Origin: Flavobacteriaceae bacterium
GTDB taxonomy: Bacteria > Bacteroidota > Bacteroidia > Flavobacteriales > Flavobacteriaceae
Length of the DNA: 14,769 nucleotides
NCBI GenBank assembly: GCA_003511845.1
Contig: DOIV01000332.1
Span: 1 to 14,769 of the forward strand
Direction of reading: 5' to 3'
This document shows, in pieces, positions 1 to 6,162 of this stretch. The notes beneath the pieces were generated by a model. The model did no database searches. It was not told where the DNA came from and was given only the letters and a program-made list of their open reading frames with translations. A program made the translations under genes and the position numbers. Position 1 is the stretch's first letter; every line of letters begins with the position of its first letter.

Positions 1-383
1 GGTGCTCTATTGATTTCATCTGCCAATACAAAATTGGCGAAAATCGGTCCTTTTTTAATGGTAAAATCATTCTCCTTCATGTTATAAATCATAGTACCTA
101 TAACATCTGCTGGCAATAAATCTGGTGTAAATTGAATTCTACTAAATGATCCTTTTACAGCTTTAGAAAGTGTGTTGATGGCTAAGGTCTTTGCAAGGCC
201 AGGAACGCCTTCTAACAAAATATGTCCGTTACCTAACAAACCTATCAATAAGCGTTCAATCATGTGTTTTTGACCTACAATAACTTTATTCATTTCTAAA
301 GTTAACAAATCAACAAAGGCACTTTCTTTTTGTATTTTTTCGTTGATGGCTCTAATATCAACACTTGGGTTTTGTTCTTCCAT
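1..383 (-). CDS. MoxR-type AAA+ ATPase, N-terminal part (cut by window edge)
   Basis: The first 127 codons of a MoxR-family AAA+ ATPase are visible. They start at the ATG at 383 and continue beyond position 1. The Walker A motif GVPGLAKT is at residues 59-66 and the Walker B segment VLADEINRAP follows from about residue 119. Between them lies the stretch FTPDLLPADVIGT, characteristic of MoxR proteins. In the family these ATPases act as chaperones in metallo-protein or envelope-complex maturation. In Bacteroidota they usually head an operon with a DUF58 protein and von Willebrand factor A (Bat) proteins; those would lie left of this window, so that part is inference. A TACTTTTG box (433-440, minus strand) lies about 50 bases upstream of the start and is a plausible promoter. 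The sensor and lid regions are not visible. The family call is secure; the cellular client cannot be inferred. Confidence 0.93.
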   Translation of the reverse strand, partial: MEEQNPSVDIRAINEKIQKESAFVDLLTLEMNKVIVGQKHMIERLLIGLLGNGHILLEGVPGLAKTLAINTLSKAVKGSFSRIQFTPDLLPADVIGTMIYNMKENDFTIKKGPIFANFVLADEINRA

Positions 384-432
384 ACTTTAATTAAAAATTT
401 ATCGCAATACTACATTAATATTTTAAGGATAA

Positions 433-440
433 CAAAAGTA
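433..440 (-). promoter_or_regulatory. Putative -7 box for the MoxR gene
   Basis: Reading the minus strand, TACTTTTG matches the Bacteroidota -7 consensus TAnnTTTG exactly. It would place a transcription start about 40 bases before the MoxR ATG. No good TTTG-type -33 element was found at the usual 19-base spacing, so the call rests on the -7 box and its position only. Confidence 0.4.
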
Positions 441-483
441 GCACTTGCATAGAGGTTTTGCTGTTAAAATTTGGTTAAAAAGA

Positions 484-511
484 AGTCAATAAATTCTTAA
501 ATTTACTGACT
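484..511. repeat. Long inverted repeat in the divergent MoxR/TonB-receptor intergenic region
   Basis: A 12-base arm (484-495, AGTCAATAAATT) and its partner (500-511, AATTTACTGACT) pair with one mismatch around a 4-base loop. The repeat sits between two divergent promoters. Read on the minus strand it is followed by TCTTTTT, terminator-like, but no minus-strand gene upstream needs terminating. A protein-binding site or a transcription barrier are alternatives. The rest of 384-644 shows no open reading frame worth calling. Confidence 0.5.
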
Positions 512-584
512 ATTAAAGCATATTTACAATATCGTGTTTATAAGCAATTTAAACTACCAATAAGTAAATTTATAGAGTCTAATT

Positions 585-615
585 TTTGCTATTCAATAAA
601 AAAACAGCATATTTG
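585..615 (+). promoter_or_regulatory. Bacteroidota-type promoter of the TonB-dependent receptor
   Basis: TTTG at 585-588 (-33 element) is separated by 19 bases from CATATTTG at 608-615, which differs from the -7 consensus TAnnTTTG only at the first base. Spacing and position fit: transcription would start near 620, giving a leader of about 25 bases before the ATG at 645. Confidence 0.55.
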
Positions 616-644
616 CTCGCTATAAACTAATTTAAAACAAAATT

Positions 645-3332
645 ATGAAAACAAAAATTTACTTATTTTTAGTAGTAATGTTGTTCACAGCTACTGCATT
701 TGCACAGTCTTATGAAGTGACAGGTGTTGTAACTGACAACAACAAACAACCCGTACCAGGTGCTACGGTTGTAATTAAAGGTACCACGACAGGTACTACA
801 ACAGATTTTGATGGTAAATACACCTTATCTGTAGAAAAAGGAGACGTATTGGTTTTTACCTCTGTAGGTTATGAGGAAACTTCTAAAACTATGGACGGCT
901 CTACTTCTGTAAATGTTTCTATGGCTGAAGGTCTTGTATTAGACGAAGTTGTGGTTACGGGTAACCGTGCAAAGCCTAGAACTGCACTTGATTCACCTGT
1001 ACCAATTGATAATATTAGTGCAAAAGAATTACAAAGAAGTGGTAAAATTCAGGTAGAACAAATGCTGACTTATAAAGTACCTTCATTTAACTCTGCTACT
1101 CAAGCTATTTCTGATGCAACGGCTCACTTTGACCCTGCAGATTTAAGAGGATTAGGCCCAAGTAGAACGTTGGTATTAATGAATGGGAAAAGAATGAAGC
1201 AATCGGCTCAAATATACCTAAACGGTACACCAGGAAAAGGTGAAGTTGGTATTGACTTGAAAAGTTTCCCTAATGCTGCTGTAAAAAGAATTGAAGTATT
1301 ACGTGATGGTGCATCTGCACAGTATGGATCTGATGCCATTGCTGGTGTAATCAACATTATCTTAAAAGATGATACAGATTTTTCTGAAGTAAATACTCAT
1401 GCAGGTATTACAAGTGAAGGTGATGGTTTTAATATGGGTATTGATTTCAATTCAACTTTTAAATTAGGTGAAGGGACTGTAAACTTAAGTTTAGAACATT
1501 ACAATCAAAAAATAACAAATAGAGCTGGTGATTTAGGTGTAGGTGGCTTACCAGGAGCTCCAAATGTTGGTGACTATATAGATGCGAATGATCCATTATA
1601 TATACGTGATGTAACTTATCACAATAACTTATTAGAGTGGGTTAAAGACAACCCAGGTATTGGTATGATTGTTGGGCAACCTGAATTGAAAAAAAATTCT
1701 GCATTAGCAAACTTAACTTATCCTTTAGGAGATAATGCTGAATTTTACACATTTCATACTTTCACAAAAAGAAAAGGTAAAAGTTTTGCTTACTATAGAG
1801 CTCCACAATGGAGACCTGATGTTCAAGCAGCTGAATTCTTATCAGATTATGTAGACCATGTTGGATACCATCCAACTTTTGAAACTGTAGTATTAGACAA
1901 TATGAATGTTGCTGGTATTAAGTTTGATTTAGGAGGTTTCAAGACAGATTTAAGTGCTACTTATGGTAGAAACTATGTTGATTATACCGTTAATAATTCT
2001 GTAAATAGAGATTATTTAGCAGACCACGGCACATCACCAAGAACATTTCACCCAGGTGGGTACGCATTTAGTAACTTTATTACCAATTTAGACTTTAGTA
2101 AAGAATTTAATGATATGGTAAGTACTTCTTTTGGGTTAGAATATAAAGAAGAGTATTATAAAGGTCATAAAGGAGATGAAAGATCTTATTATGGTGGTGG
2201 TTCAGATTCATTTGCTGGTATCAAACCAGCTGAAGCTATGGATGTAAGTCGTAATAACTTCGCTGCTTATGTAGGTTTAGATTTTGATATTACTGAAGCT
2301 TTCCTTATCGGTGGTGCTGCACGTTATGAAGATTTCTCTGATTTTGGTTCTAATTTTTCTTGGAAAGTAAATGGTAGATTTAAAATAGGTGATAATGTTG
2401 CTTTAAGAGCATCTGCAAGTACAGGTTTTAGAGCACCAACTTTACATCAAAGGTATATTCAATTGACACAATATATTATTGTTTCTCCAAATCCTGATCC
2501 GCAATTACAAGGTACTTTACCTAATAATTCTGATGCAGTTAAAGGCTTAGGTGTGCCAAACTTACATGCTGAAACTTCTCAAAATTTCTCATTTGGAGGT
2601 ACTGCAAAATTTGGAAAATTAAACATTACTGCTGATATTTATCAAATATCTGTTGATGATAGAGTATTATTCTCTTCTCAAATTAAGCCATTAGACGGGG
2701 CTTTAGATGGATCTGATCCAGTTGAGCAAATTTTAATAGATAATGATGTGTTGGCTTTACAATTCTTTATCAATGCAGTAAATACAAAAACTACTGGTAC
2801 AGACATTGTAATAGACTACTCTAACGTACCTGTTGGTGAAGGTTCTTTTGGTGCTAGTTTAGCAATGAACTTCAACAACACTAAACTAGAAGGGAAAGTT
2901 GCAAACCCTTCTATTTTAGAAACTGGTGGTTATGATATCTTTAACCATAGAGAAGAATTACGTATTACTGATTCAAGACCAAAATCTAAAATATTATTAG
3001 GTTTAAATTATGCTGTTAGCGGATTTAATGTAGCTTTAAACAATACACGTTTTGGTGAAGTTACTGTAGCTGGTGAAACTGCAGTTGATGATCAAGTACA
3101 TTCGTCTAAAATTGTAACTGACTTTATTATGGGTTACGATTTTTCTGATTCTGTATCTTTATCATTTACAGCAAACAACTTATTTGATGTCTACCCAGAT
3201 ATTTTAAATGATGGTACAAATGGTACTGTAGATTTAAGAAGTGCAGGAGGAAGATTTGACTACAGTTCTGAAGTTACTCAAATGGGACAATTAGGAACAA
3301 ATTTCATGTTAAGTTTAAAAATGAAATTTTAA
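645..3332 (+). CDS. TonB-dependent outer membrane receptor with CarboxypepD-regulatory-like domain
   Basis: An 895-residue outer membrane receptor. Residues 1-20 form a signal peptide ending AFA before QS. Residues about 23-94 are a carboxypeptidase-regulatory-like beta-sandwich with the typical PVPGATVVIKGT start and DFDGKYTL turn. LDEVVVTG at 99-106 marks the start of the plug, which runs to about 243 and contains LRGLGPSRTLVLMNGKR and DGASAQYGSDAIAGVINI. The remainder is a beta-barrel ending in LSLKMKF with the terminal aromatic residue needed for barrel assembly. Such receptors import large substrates using TonB-ExbB-ExbD energy. The plug resembles siderophore/vitamin or general iron-complex receptors more than SusC, and no susD-like gene follows, so the substrate is unknown. 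The gene appears to be transcribed alone, with its own promoter and terminator. Confidence 0.95.
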   Translation: MKTKIYLFLVVMLFTATAFAQSYEVTGVVTDNNKQPVPGATVVIKGTTTGTTTDFDGKYTLSVEKGDVLVFTSVGYEETSKTMDGSTSVNVSMAEGLVLDEVVVTGNRAKPRTALDSPVPIDNISAKELQRSGKIQVEQMLTYKVPSFNSATQAISDATAHFDPADLRGLGPSRTLVLMNGKRMKQSAQIYLNGTPGKGEVGIDLKSFPNAAVKRIEVLRDGASAQYGSDAIAGVINIILKDDTDFSEVNTHAGITSEGDGFNMGIDFNSTFKLGEGTVNLSLEHYNQKITNRAGDLGVGGLPGAPNVGDYIDANDPLYIRDVTYHNNLLEWVKDNPGIGMIVGQPELKKNSALANLTYPLGDNAEFYTFHTFTKRKGKSFAYYRAPQWRPDVQAAEFLSDYVDHVGYHPTFETVVLDNMNVAGIKFDLGGFKTDLSATYGRNYVDYTVNNSVNRDYLADHGTSPRTFHPGGYAFSNFITNLDFSKEFNDMVSTSFGLEYKEEYYKGHKGDERSYYGGGSDSFAGIKPAEAMDVSRNNFAAYVGLDFDITEAFLIGGAARYEDFSDFGSNFSWKVNGRFKIGDNVALRASASTGFRAPTLHQRYIQLTQYIIVSPNPDPQLQGTLPNNSDAVKGLGVPNLHAETSQNFSFGGTAKFGKLNITADIYQISVDDRVLFSSQIKPLDGALDGSDPVEQILIDNDVLALQFFINAVNTKTTGTDIVIDYSNVPVGEGSFGASLAMNFNNTKLEGKVANPSILETGGYDIFNHREELRITDSRPKSKILLGLNYAVSGFNVALNNTRFGEVTVAGETAVDDQVHSSKIVTDFIMGYDFSDSVSLSFTANNLFDVYPDILNDGTNGTVDLRSAGGRFDYSSEVTQMGQLGTNFMLSLKMKF

Positions 3333-3353
3333 ATCTTAATAATTATAATTGAT

Positions 3354-3380
3354 AAAAACCTCGCTTTCAGCGAGGTTTTT
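3354..3380 (+). terminator. Rho-independent terminator after the TonB-dependent receptor
   Basis: A perfect 11-base-pair hairpin (arms 3354-3364 and 3370-3380, loop TTTCA) has a GC-rich core CCTCGC/GCGAGG flanked by A5 on the left and T5 on the right. It lies 21 bases after the receptor stop codon. Because of the A and T tracts it could work in both directions. Confidence 0.9.
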
Positions 3381-3410
3381 ATATATTTACAAAACTTATA
3401 TTTATACAAC

Positions 3411-3872
3411 ATGACTATTAAAAAACTATTTTTTACACTTCTTATCCTTTTTACACTTTCAAACTGTTGTAAAAAAGAGGCTGCTAAAGAAGAAAAAACC
3501 ACAACAGAGAATCAAATTATTGAACAAACAGAAATTACAAGTGAAGTATTAAATCCTGATGCTTATGCAAAACGGATGAGTGCAGAAAAAGTACAATTGA
3601 TTGACATAAGAACCTTAGAAGAATTTAATTACGAGCATATAAAAAATGCAGATAACCTCAACGTAATGGATAGTACTTTTACTGATAAAATTACAAAATA
3701 TTCAAAAGACATCCCGGTTTATGTGTATTGTACTGCTGGTGGTAAACGAAGTGTAGATGCTGCCAAAATATTCAAAGACAATGGTTATAATGTAGTGAAT
3801 TTAGAAGGTGGAATAGTAGCATGGACTAAAAAGGGTCATCAGTCTATGAAACAAACCAGCTTGCTTAAGTAA
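3411..3872 (+). CDS. Rhodanese-fold lipoprotein with CX5R active-site loop
   Basis: A 153-residue lipoprotein with one rhodanese domain. The N-terminus is a lipoprotein signal with a lipobox ending LSNC (Cys19, followed by a second Cys), then a polar linker to about residue 45. The rhodanese domain covers about 48-145, with the LIDIRTLEEF strand-helix, YEHIKNADNLN, and the catalytic segment VYVYCTAGGKRS with Cys107 and Arg113. Rhodanese domains move sulfane sulfur through a cysteine persulfide; being lipid-anchored, this one acts in the cell envelope. The loop from Cys to Arg is CX5R, one residue longer than the CX4R of ordinary sulfurtransferases and of the neighbouring paralogue. That length is known from Cdc25-type phosphatases and Acr2-type arsenate reductases, so the activity may differ. 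The gene starts 30 bases after the receptor terminator. Confidence 0.9.
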   Translation: MTIKKLFFTLLILFTLSNCCKKEAAKEEKTTTENQIIEQTEITSEVLNPDAYAKRMSAEKVQLIDIRTLEEFNYEHIKNADNLNVMDSTFTDKITKYSKDIPVYVYCTAGGKRSVDAAKIFKDNGYNVVNLEGGIVAWTKKGHQSMKQTSLLK

Positions 3873-3960
3873 TAAGTTAGTTGTTCTATCACGAATTTAA
3901 TACAAAAATTATTTTGTCAATTCTAACAAAATATGGGGAAGCTATTTAAACACAATGTTT

Positions 3961-4005
3961 TTGAGATTCTTCATCGCTTTTTTGTCGCTCTGACTGAATG
4001 ACATC
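3961..4005 (-). repeat. Interspersed-repeat element (copy A)
   Basis: Read on the minus strand the element runs from ATGTCATTCA to GAATCTCAA. These termini closely match those of the element at 5594-5674 (ATGCCATTCA to GAATCTCAA), which lies on the opposite strand. Extragenic sequences with these termini recall the interspersed repeats scattered through flavobacterial genomes. This copy is short (about 45 bases) and lacks the GC-rich palindrome seen in the other copy. It lies in the 235-base gap between the two rhodanese genes. Confidence 0.55.
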
Positions 4006-4077
4006 GTCTATTAAAGTAAAACCTTTATTTAACAAAGAATTGTAACTTATATCACCTACAAAGAATATATTTAAGAT

Positions 4078-4085
4078 TACCTTTG
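4078..4085 (+). promoter_or_regulatory. Putative -7 box for the second rhodanese lipoprotein
   Basis: TACCTTTG, followed by C, is an exact match to the TAnnTTTG consensus. It lies 22 bases before the ATG at 4108. No clear -33 TTG is present at 19 bases upstream. The box suggests that the second rhodanese, and probably the DUF302 gene after it, is transcribed independently of the first rhodanese. Confidence 0.5.
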
Positions 4086-4107
4086 CATAAACTAAAACAT
4101 AAAAATT

Positions 4108-4524
4108 ATGAAAAAATTAATAAACATTTCGTTAATAGCAACATTTATTTTCACCTTAACAAGTTGTGCTCAAAGTAAAACTAAAGATGTAGATACCGAC
4201 CAAGCAAAACCAACAGTAGAATTAATAAGTCCAACAGATTTAAACACAAAATTAGGCGATATTCAATTGGTTGATGTTAGAACACCAAAAGAACATGCTG
4301 AAGGACATGTTAAAGGCTCTAAAAACATCAATTTTTATGATGATGATTTTATTACTCAAATCTCAACATTAGATAAGGACAAAGAGATTTATGTCTATTG
4401 TAAAAGTGGTGGTAGAAGTGGTAAAGCTGCACAAAAATTAAAAGCAGCTGGCTTTAAAAAAGTGTATGACTTGCAAGGTGGCTTTAAGAACTGGAGCGGA
4501 AGTAATTTAGAGGTTGTAAAATAA
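4108..4524 (+). CDS. Rhodanese-fold lipoprotein with standard CX4R loop
   Basis: A 138-residue lipoprotein with a signal peptide and lipobox ending LTSC (Cys20), a short linker, and a single rhodanese domain from about residue 38. Recognisable elements are LVDVRTPKEHAEGHVKGSKN and the active-site segment VYCKSGGRSGKAA, with catalytic Cys98 and Arg103 in a normal CX4R loop. It is a visible paralogue of the lipoprotein encoded at 3411-3872, sharing the layout and the YVYC and GG motifs. The expected role is sulfane-sulfur transfer or persulfide handling in the envelope; the acceptor is unknown. It has its own probable -7 box, and the following DUF302 gene starts 22 bases after its stop, so the two are likely co-transcribed. 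Confidence 0.93.
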   Translation: MKKLINISLIATFIFTLTSCAQSKTKDVDTDQAKPTVELISPTDLNTKLGDIQLVDVRTPKEHAEGHVKGSKNINFYDDDFITQISTLDKDKEIYVYCKSGGRSGKAAQKLKAAGFKKVYDLQGGFKNWSGSNLEVVK

Positions 4525-4546
4525 TATTATCGTGAAATAACTAAAA

Positions 4547-5131
4547 ATGAAAACAACAAATTTAATTAGTGTATTAGCAGCAGTTTTACTGCTATTAAGT
4601 TGTGAAACAAAGCAAAAACAAACTCCTAATAATGAAAATAAAACAGAAGTAGTTTCACAATCAACAGAACATAAACAAGAAGTTAGAAAAGATGATAATT
4701 ATGGTATTATCACAAAGAGAAGTTTTGTAGATGTTAAAACAACAATGGATAGATTAGAAAAAATTATCTCCAAAAAAGAAGATGTAAGACTTTTTAATCG
4801 AATCAATCATGCAGAAAATTCAAGAAATACAGGAGAAAAAAATGTACTAGACTCTGAGTTAGTCATTTTTGGCAACCCAAAAGTAGGTTTAAAAATGCTT
4901 TCTAAAGATCCTAGAGCAGGAATTGATTTACCTTTAAAAATATTAGCTTATAAAGCTAAAGACGGAAAAGTTTATGTTTCTTATAGAGATGTTTCTTATT
5001 TTGACAAAATATATAATTTAGAAGGTTGTGAAGCAAAAGATAAAATGAGTGCCGCAATTAATAAAATGAGTGATATTATAACAAAATCACCTGAAGATTT
5101 TAAATTATTTTTAGAAAAATCTAAATCTTAA
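4547..5131 (+). CDS. DUF302-domain lipoprotein
   Basis: A 194-residue protein with a lipoprotein signal (lipobox LLSC, Cys19) and a charged linker to about residue 50. From about 58 to 170 it matches the DUF302 fold: SFVDVKTTMDRLEKII, the FNRINHAENSR segment, LVIFGNPKVGLKML, DLPLKILAYKAKDGKVYVSYRD, and a final helix. DUF302 proteins have no established biochemical role; they are often found near sulfur or copper genes, which fits the neighbouring rhodanese and HMA genes. It starts 22 bases after the rhodanese stop, so a two-gene operon is likely. The family call comes from motif recognition and is fairly firm; the function is open. Confidence 0.85.
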   Translation: MKTTNLISVLAAVLLLLSCETKQKQTPNNENKTEVVSQSTEHKQEVRKDDNYGIITKRSFVDVKTTMDRLEKIISKKEDVRLFNRINHAENSRNTGEKNVLDSELVIFGNPKVGLKMLSKDPRAGIDLPLKILAYKAKDGKVYVSYRDVSYFDKIYNLEGCEAKDKMSAAINKMSDIITKSPEDFKLFLEKSKS

Positions 5132-5253
5132 TTATTACTTATTATAACTATTGATTAACATCTGGTTTTTAAGTTTTTTGGTTAAACTATAAAATATTAA
5201 ATGTTGTTGCAATGGAATATGAAGGACAAGAGAAAAAAACAAATAAAAATTTG

Positions 5254-5261
5254 TAAGTTTG
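5254..5261 (+). promoter_or_regulatory. Possible -7 box for the HMA gene, overlapping an inverted repeat
   Basis: TAAGTTTG matches TAnnTTTG and lies 55 bases before the HMA start codon; no -33 TTG is present at the proper distance. It overlaps the left arm of a small inverted repeat, TGGTC (5260-5264) and GACCA (5275-5279), ten bases apart, sitting where transcription would begin. This arrangement could be an operator, but the arms are only five bases long. Confidence 0.3.
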
Positions 5262-5316
5262 GTCTACTTTTTTCGACCATCTTTAGTAAGAATACTTAAC
5301 TAAAAATACAATAAAA

Positions 5317-5586
5317 ATGACTACAATAAATATATTAAACTTAAAATGTAATGGTTGTGCTAGCACCATTAAAAAAGGATTACTTTCATTAGAAGGTGTA
5401 AACGAAGTTGAAGTAACTTTAGAAAACTCTGAAATTAAAATTAATGAAGTTTCAGAAGCAATTTTTACTAATGTAAAAAAGAAACTTTCAAAAATGGGTT
5501 ACCCTGAAGTTGGTGATGCCAATACTATGATGCATAAAGCAAAATCTTTTGTGAGCTGTGCTAGTGGAAAAATGAGTGCAGAATAG
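5317..5586 (+). CDS. Small heavy-metal-associated (HMA) domain protein, CopZ-like
   Basis: An 89-residue protein without signal peptide. Residues 1-65 match an HMA (ferredoxin-like beta-alpha-beta-beta-alpha-beta) metal-binding domain, with the metal site LKCNGCAST supplying Cys11 and Cys14, then LEGVNEVEVTLENSEIKI. HMA proteins of this size bind Cu(I) or a related soft metal and hand it to a P-type ATPase or regulator. The C-terminal tail of about 20 residues (after VGDAN) is unusual in carrying a third cysteine, Cys81, in SCASG, and a basic MMHKAK stretch; this may help metal binding or pairing. No ATPase or regulator partner is visible in the window. The gene is preceded by 185 bases holding a possible promoter and followed by an interspersed-repeat element. 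Confidence 0.9.
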   Translation: MTTINILNLKCNGCASTIKKGLLSLEGVNEVEVTLENSEIKINEVSEAIFTNVKKKLSKMGYPEVGDANTMMHKAKSFVSCASGKMSAE

Positions 5587-5593
5587 TTATCAA

Positions 5594-5674
5594 ATGCCAT
5601 TCATCCCCGAAGTGTGTCGGGAGTAATAAGGAAAGAATGGAGTGAACCTGCCTGCGGTAGGCAGGGAATCTCAA
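5594..5674 (+). repeat. Interspersed-repeat element (copy B) with GC-rich palindrome
   Basis: This 81-base element begins ATGCCATTCA and ends GAATCTCAA, the same termini as the inverted copy at 3961-4005. It contains two hairpins: CCCGA/TCGGG (5606-5610 and 5617-5621) and the stronger 7-base-pair CCTGCCT/AGGCAGG (5647-5653 and 5659-5665, loop GCGGT). Its GC content is clearly above that of the flanking DNA. It lies between the HMA and thioredoxin genes and may influence transcription or mRNA stability there. Confidence 0.65.
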
Positions 5675-5752
5675 GTAATTTTTATTGAAATCTCTAAACG
5701 GTTAAACGCATGCTAAACCGAAGTTCAAAAATTATCAATCTTAATTCAAAAG

Positions 5753-6049
5753 ATGGCCTCTTTTAAAGAAATAATCAATCAAAAAACACCAGTTTTAGTC
5801 GATTTTAAAGCCGAGTGGTGCGGTCCTTGTAAAACCATGATTCCTATTTTAAAACAGGTAAAACAACAATTAAAAGACAAAGTGAAAATTGTCAAAATAG
5901 ACGTTGATAAAAATCAATCTGTTGCTGCATCGTTTAAAGTTCAAGGTGTACCAACACTTATCCTTTTTAAAGAAGGAAAACAAGTTTGGCGACAATCTGG
6001 TGTTGTACCAGCCAATCAATTAGTGAGTTTATTAGAAAGTCATTTTTAA
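5753..6049 (+). CDS. Thioredoxin
   Basis: A 98-residue protein that is essentially one thioredoxin domain. The redox motif WCGPCK has Cys23 and Cys26, VDFKAEW precedes it, KIDVDKNQSVAASFKVQG gives the central region, and cis-Pro67 in GVPTLILF is in place. The length is slightly below the usual 105-108 residues. There is no signal peptide, so it acts in the cytoplasm as a protein disulfide reductase, reduced by thioredoxin reductase (not in this window). It follows two lipoprotein rhodaneses, DUF302 and HMA genes on the same strand, but the 166-base gap containing a hairpin-rich repeat makes separate transcription likely. It converges with the transketolase region on the other strand. Confidence 0.93.
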   Translation: MASFKEIINQKTPVLVDFKAEWCGPCKTMIPILKQVKQQLKDKVKIVKIDVDKNQSVAASFKVQGVPTLILFKEGKQVWRQSGVVPANQLVSLLESHF

Positions 6050-6063
6050 GTTCGTATTCTAAT

Positions 6064-6144
6064 TTATCTAATTTTGGATAGAATTTCATTCATTTCCTTA
6101 ATTGCTTCTGTAGGGTTATCAGCCTTATAAATTGCAAAAATCTG
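6064..6144 (-). pseudogene. Remnant resembling the C-terminus of thiamine-phosphate synthase (ThiE)
   Basis: On the minus strand, 26 open codons end in TAA at 6064-6066 and are bounded upstream by an in-frame TAG (6145-6147). The peptide contains FAIYKADNPTEAIKEMNEIL. This aligns by eye with the last helix of ThiE proteins, whose ends follow the pattern S-A-I-x-x-A-(E/D)-(D/N)-P-x-x-A. No start codon or upstream coding matches in this frame, because the damaged transketolase ends only 16 bases away. If the match holds, this is the trailing scrap of a deleted thiE-like gene. The identification rests on one short motif and is tentative. Confidence 0.35.
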
Positions 6145-6162
6145 CTAATAATATTGATAGTG

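Noticed and set aside
645..3332. SusC-type starch or glycan utilisation receptor.
   Set aside because: Although it has the carboxypeptidase-like N-terminal domain, its length of 895 residues and plug motifs are closer to iron-complex-type receptors, and no SusD partner or glycan enzymes follow.
5202..5300. A 32-codon reading frame starting ATGTTGTTGCAA upstream of the HMA gene.
   Set aside because: It is short, lysine-rich by AT bias, overlaps the likely promoter region and resembles no known peptide.
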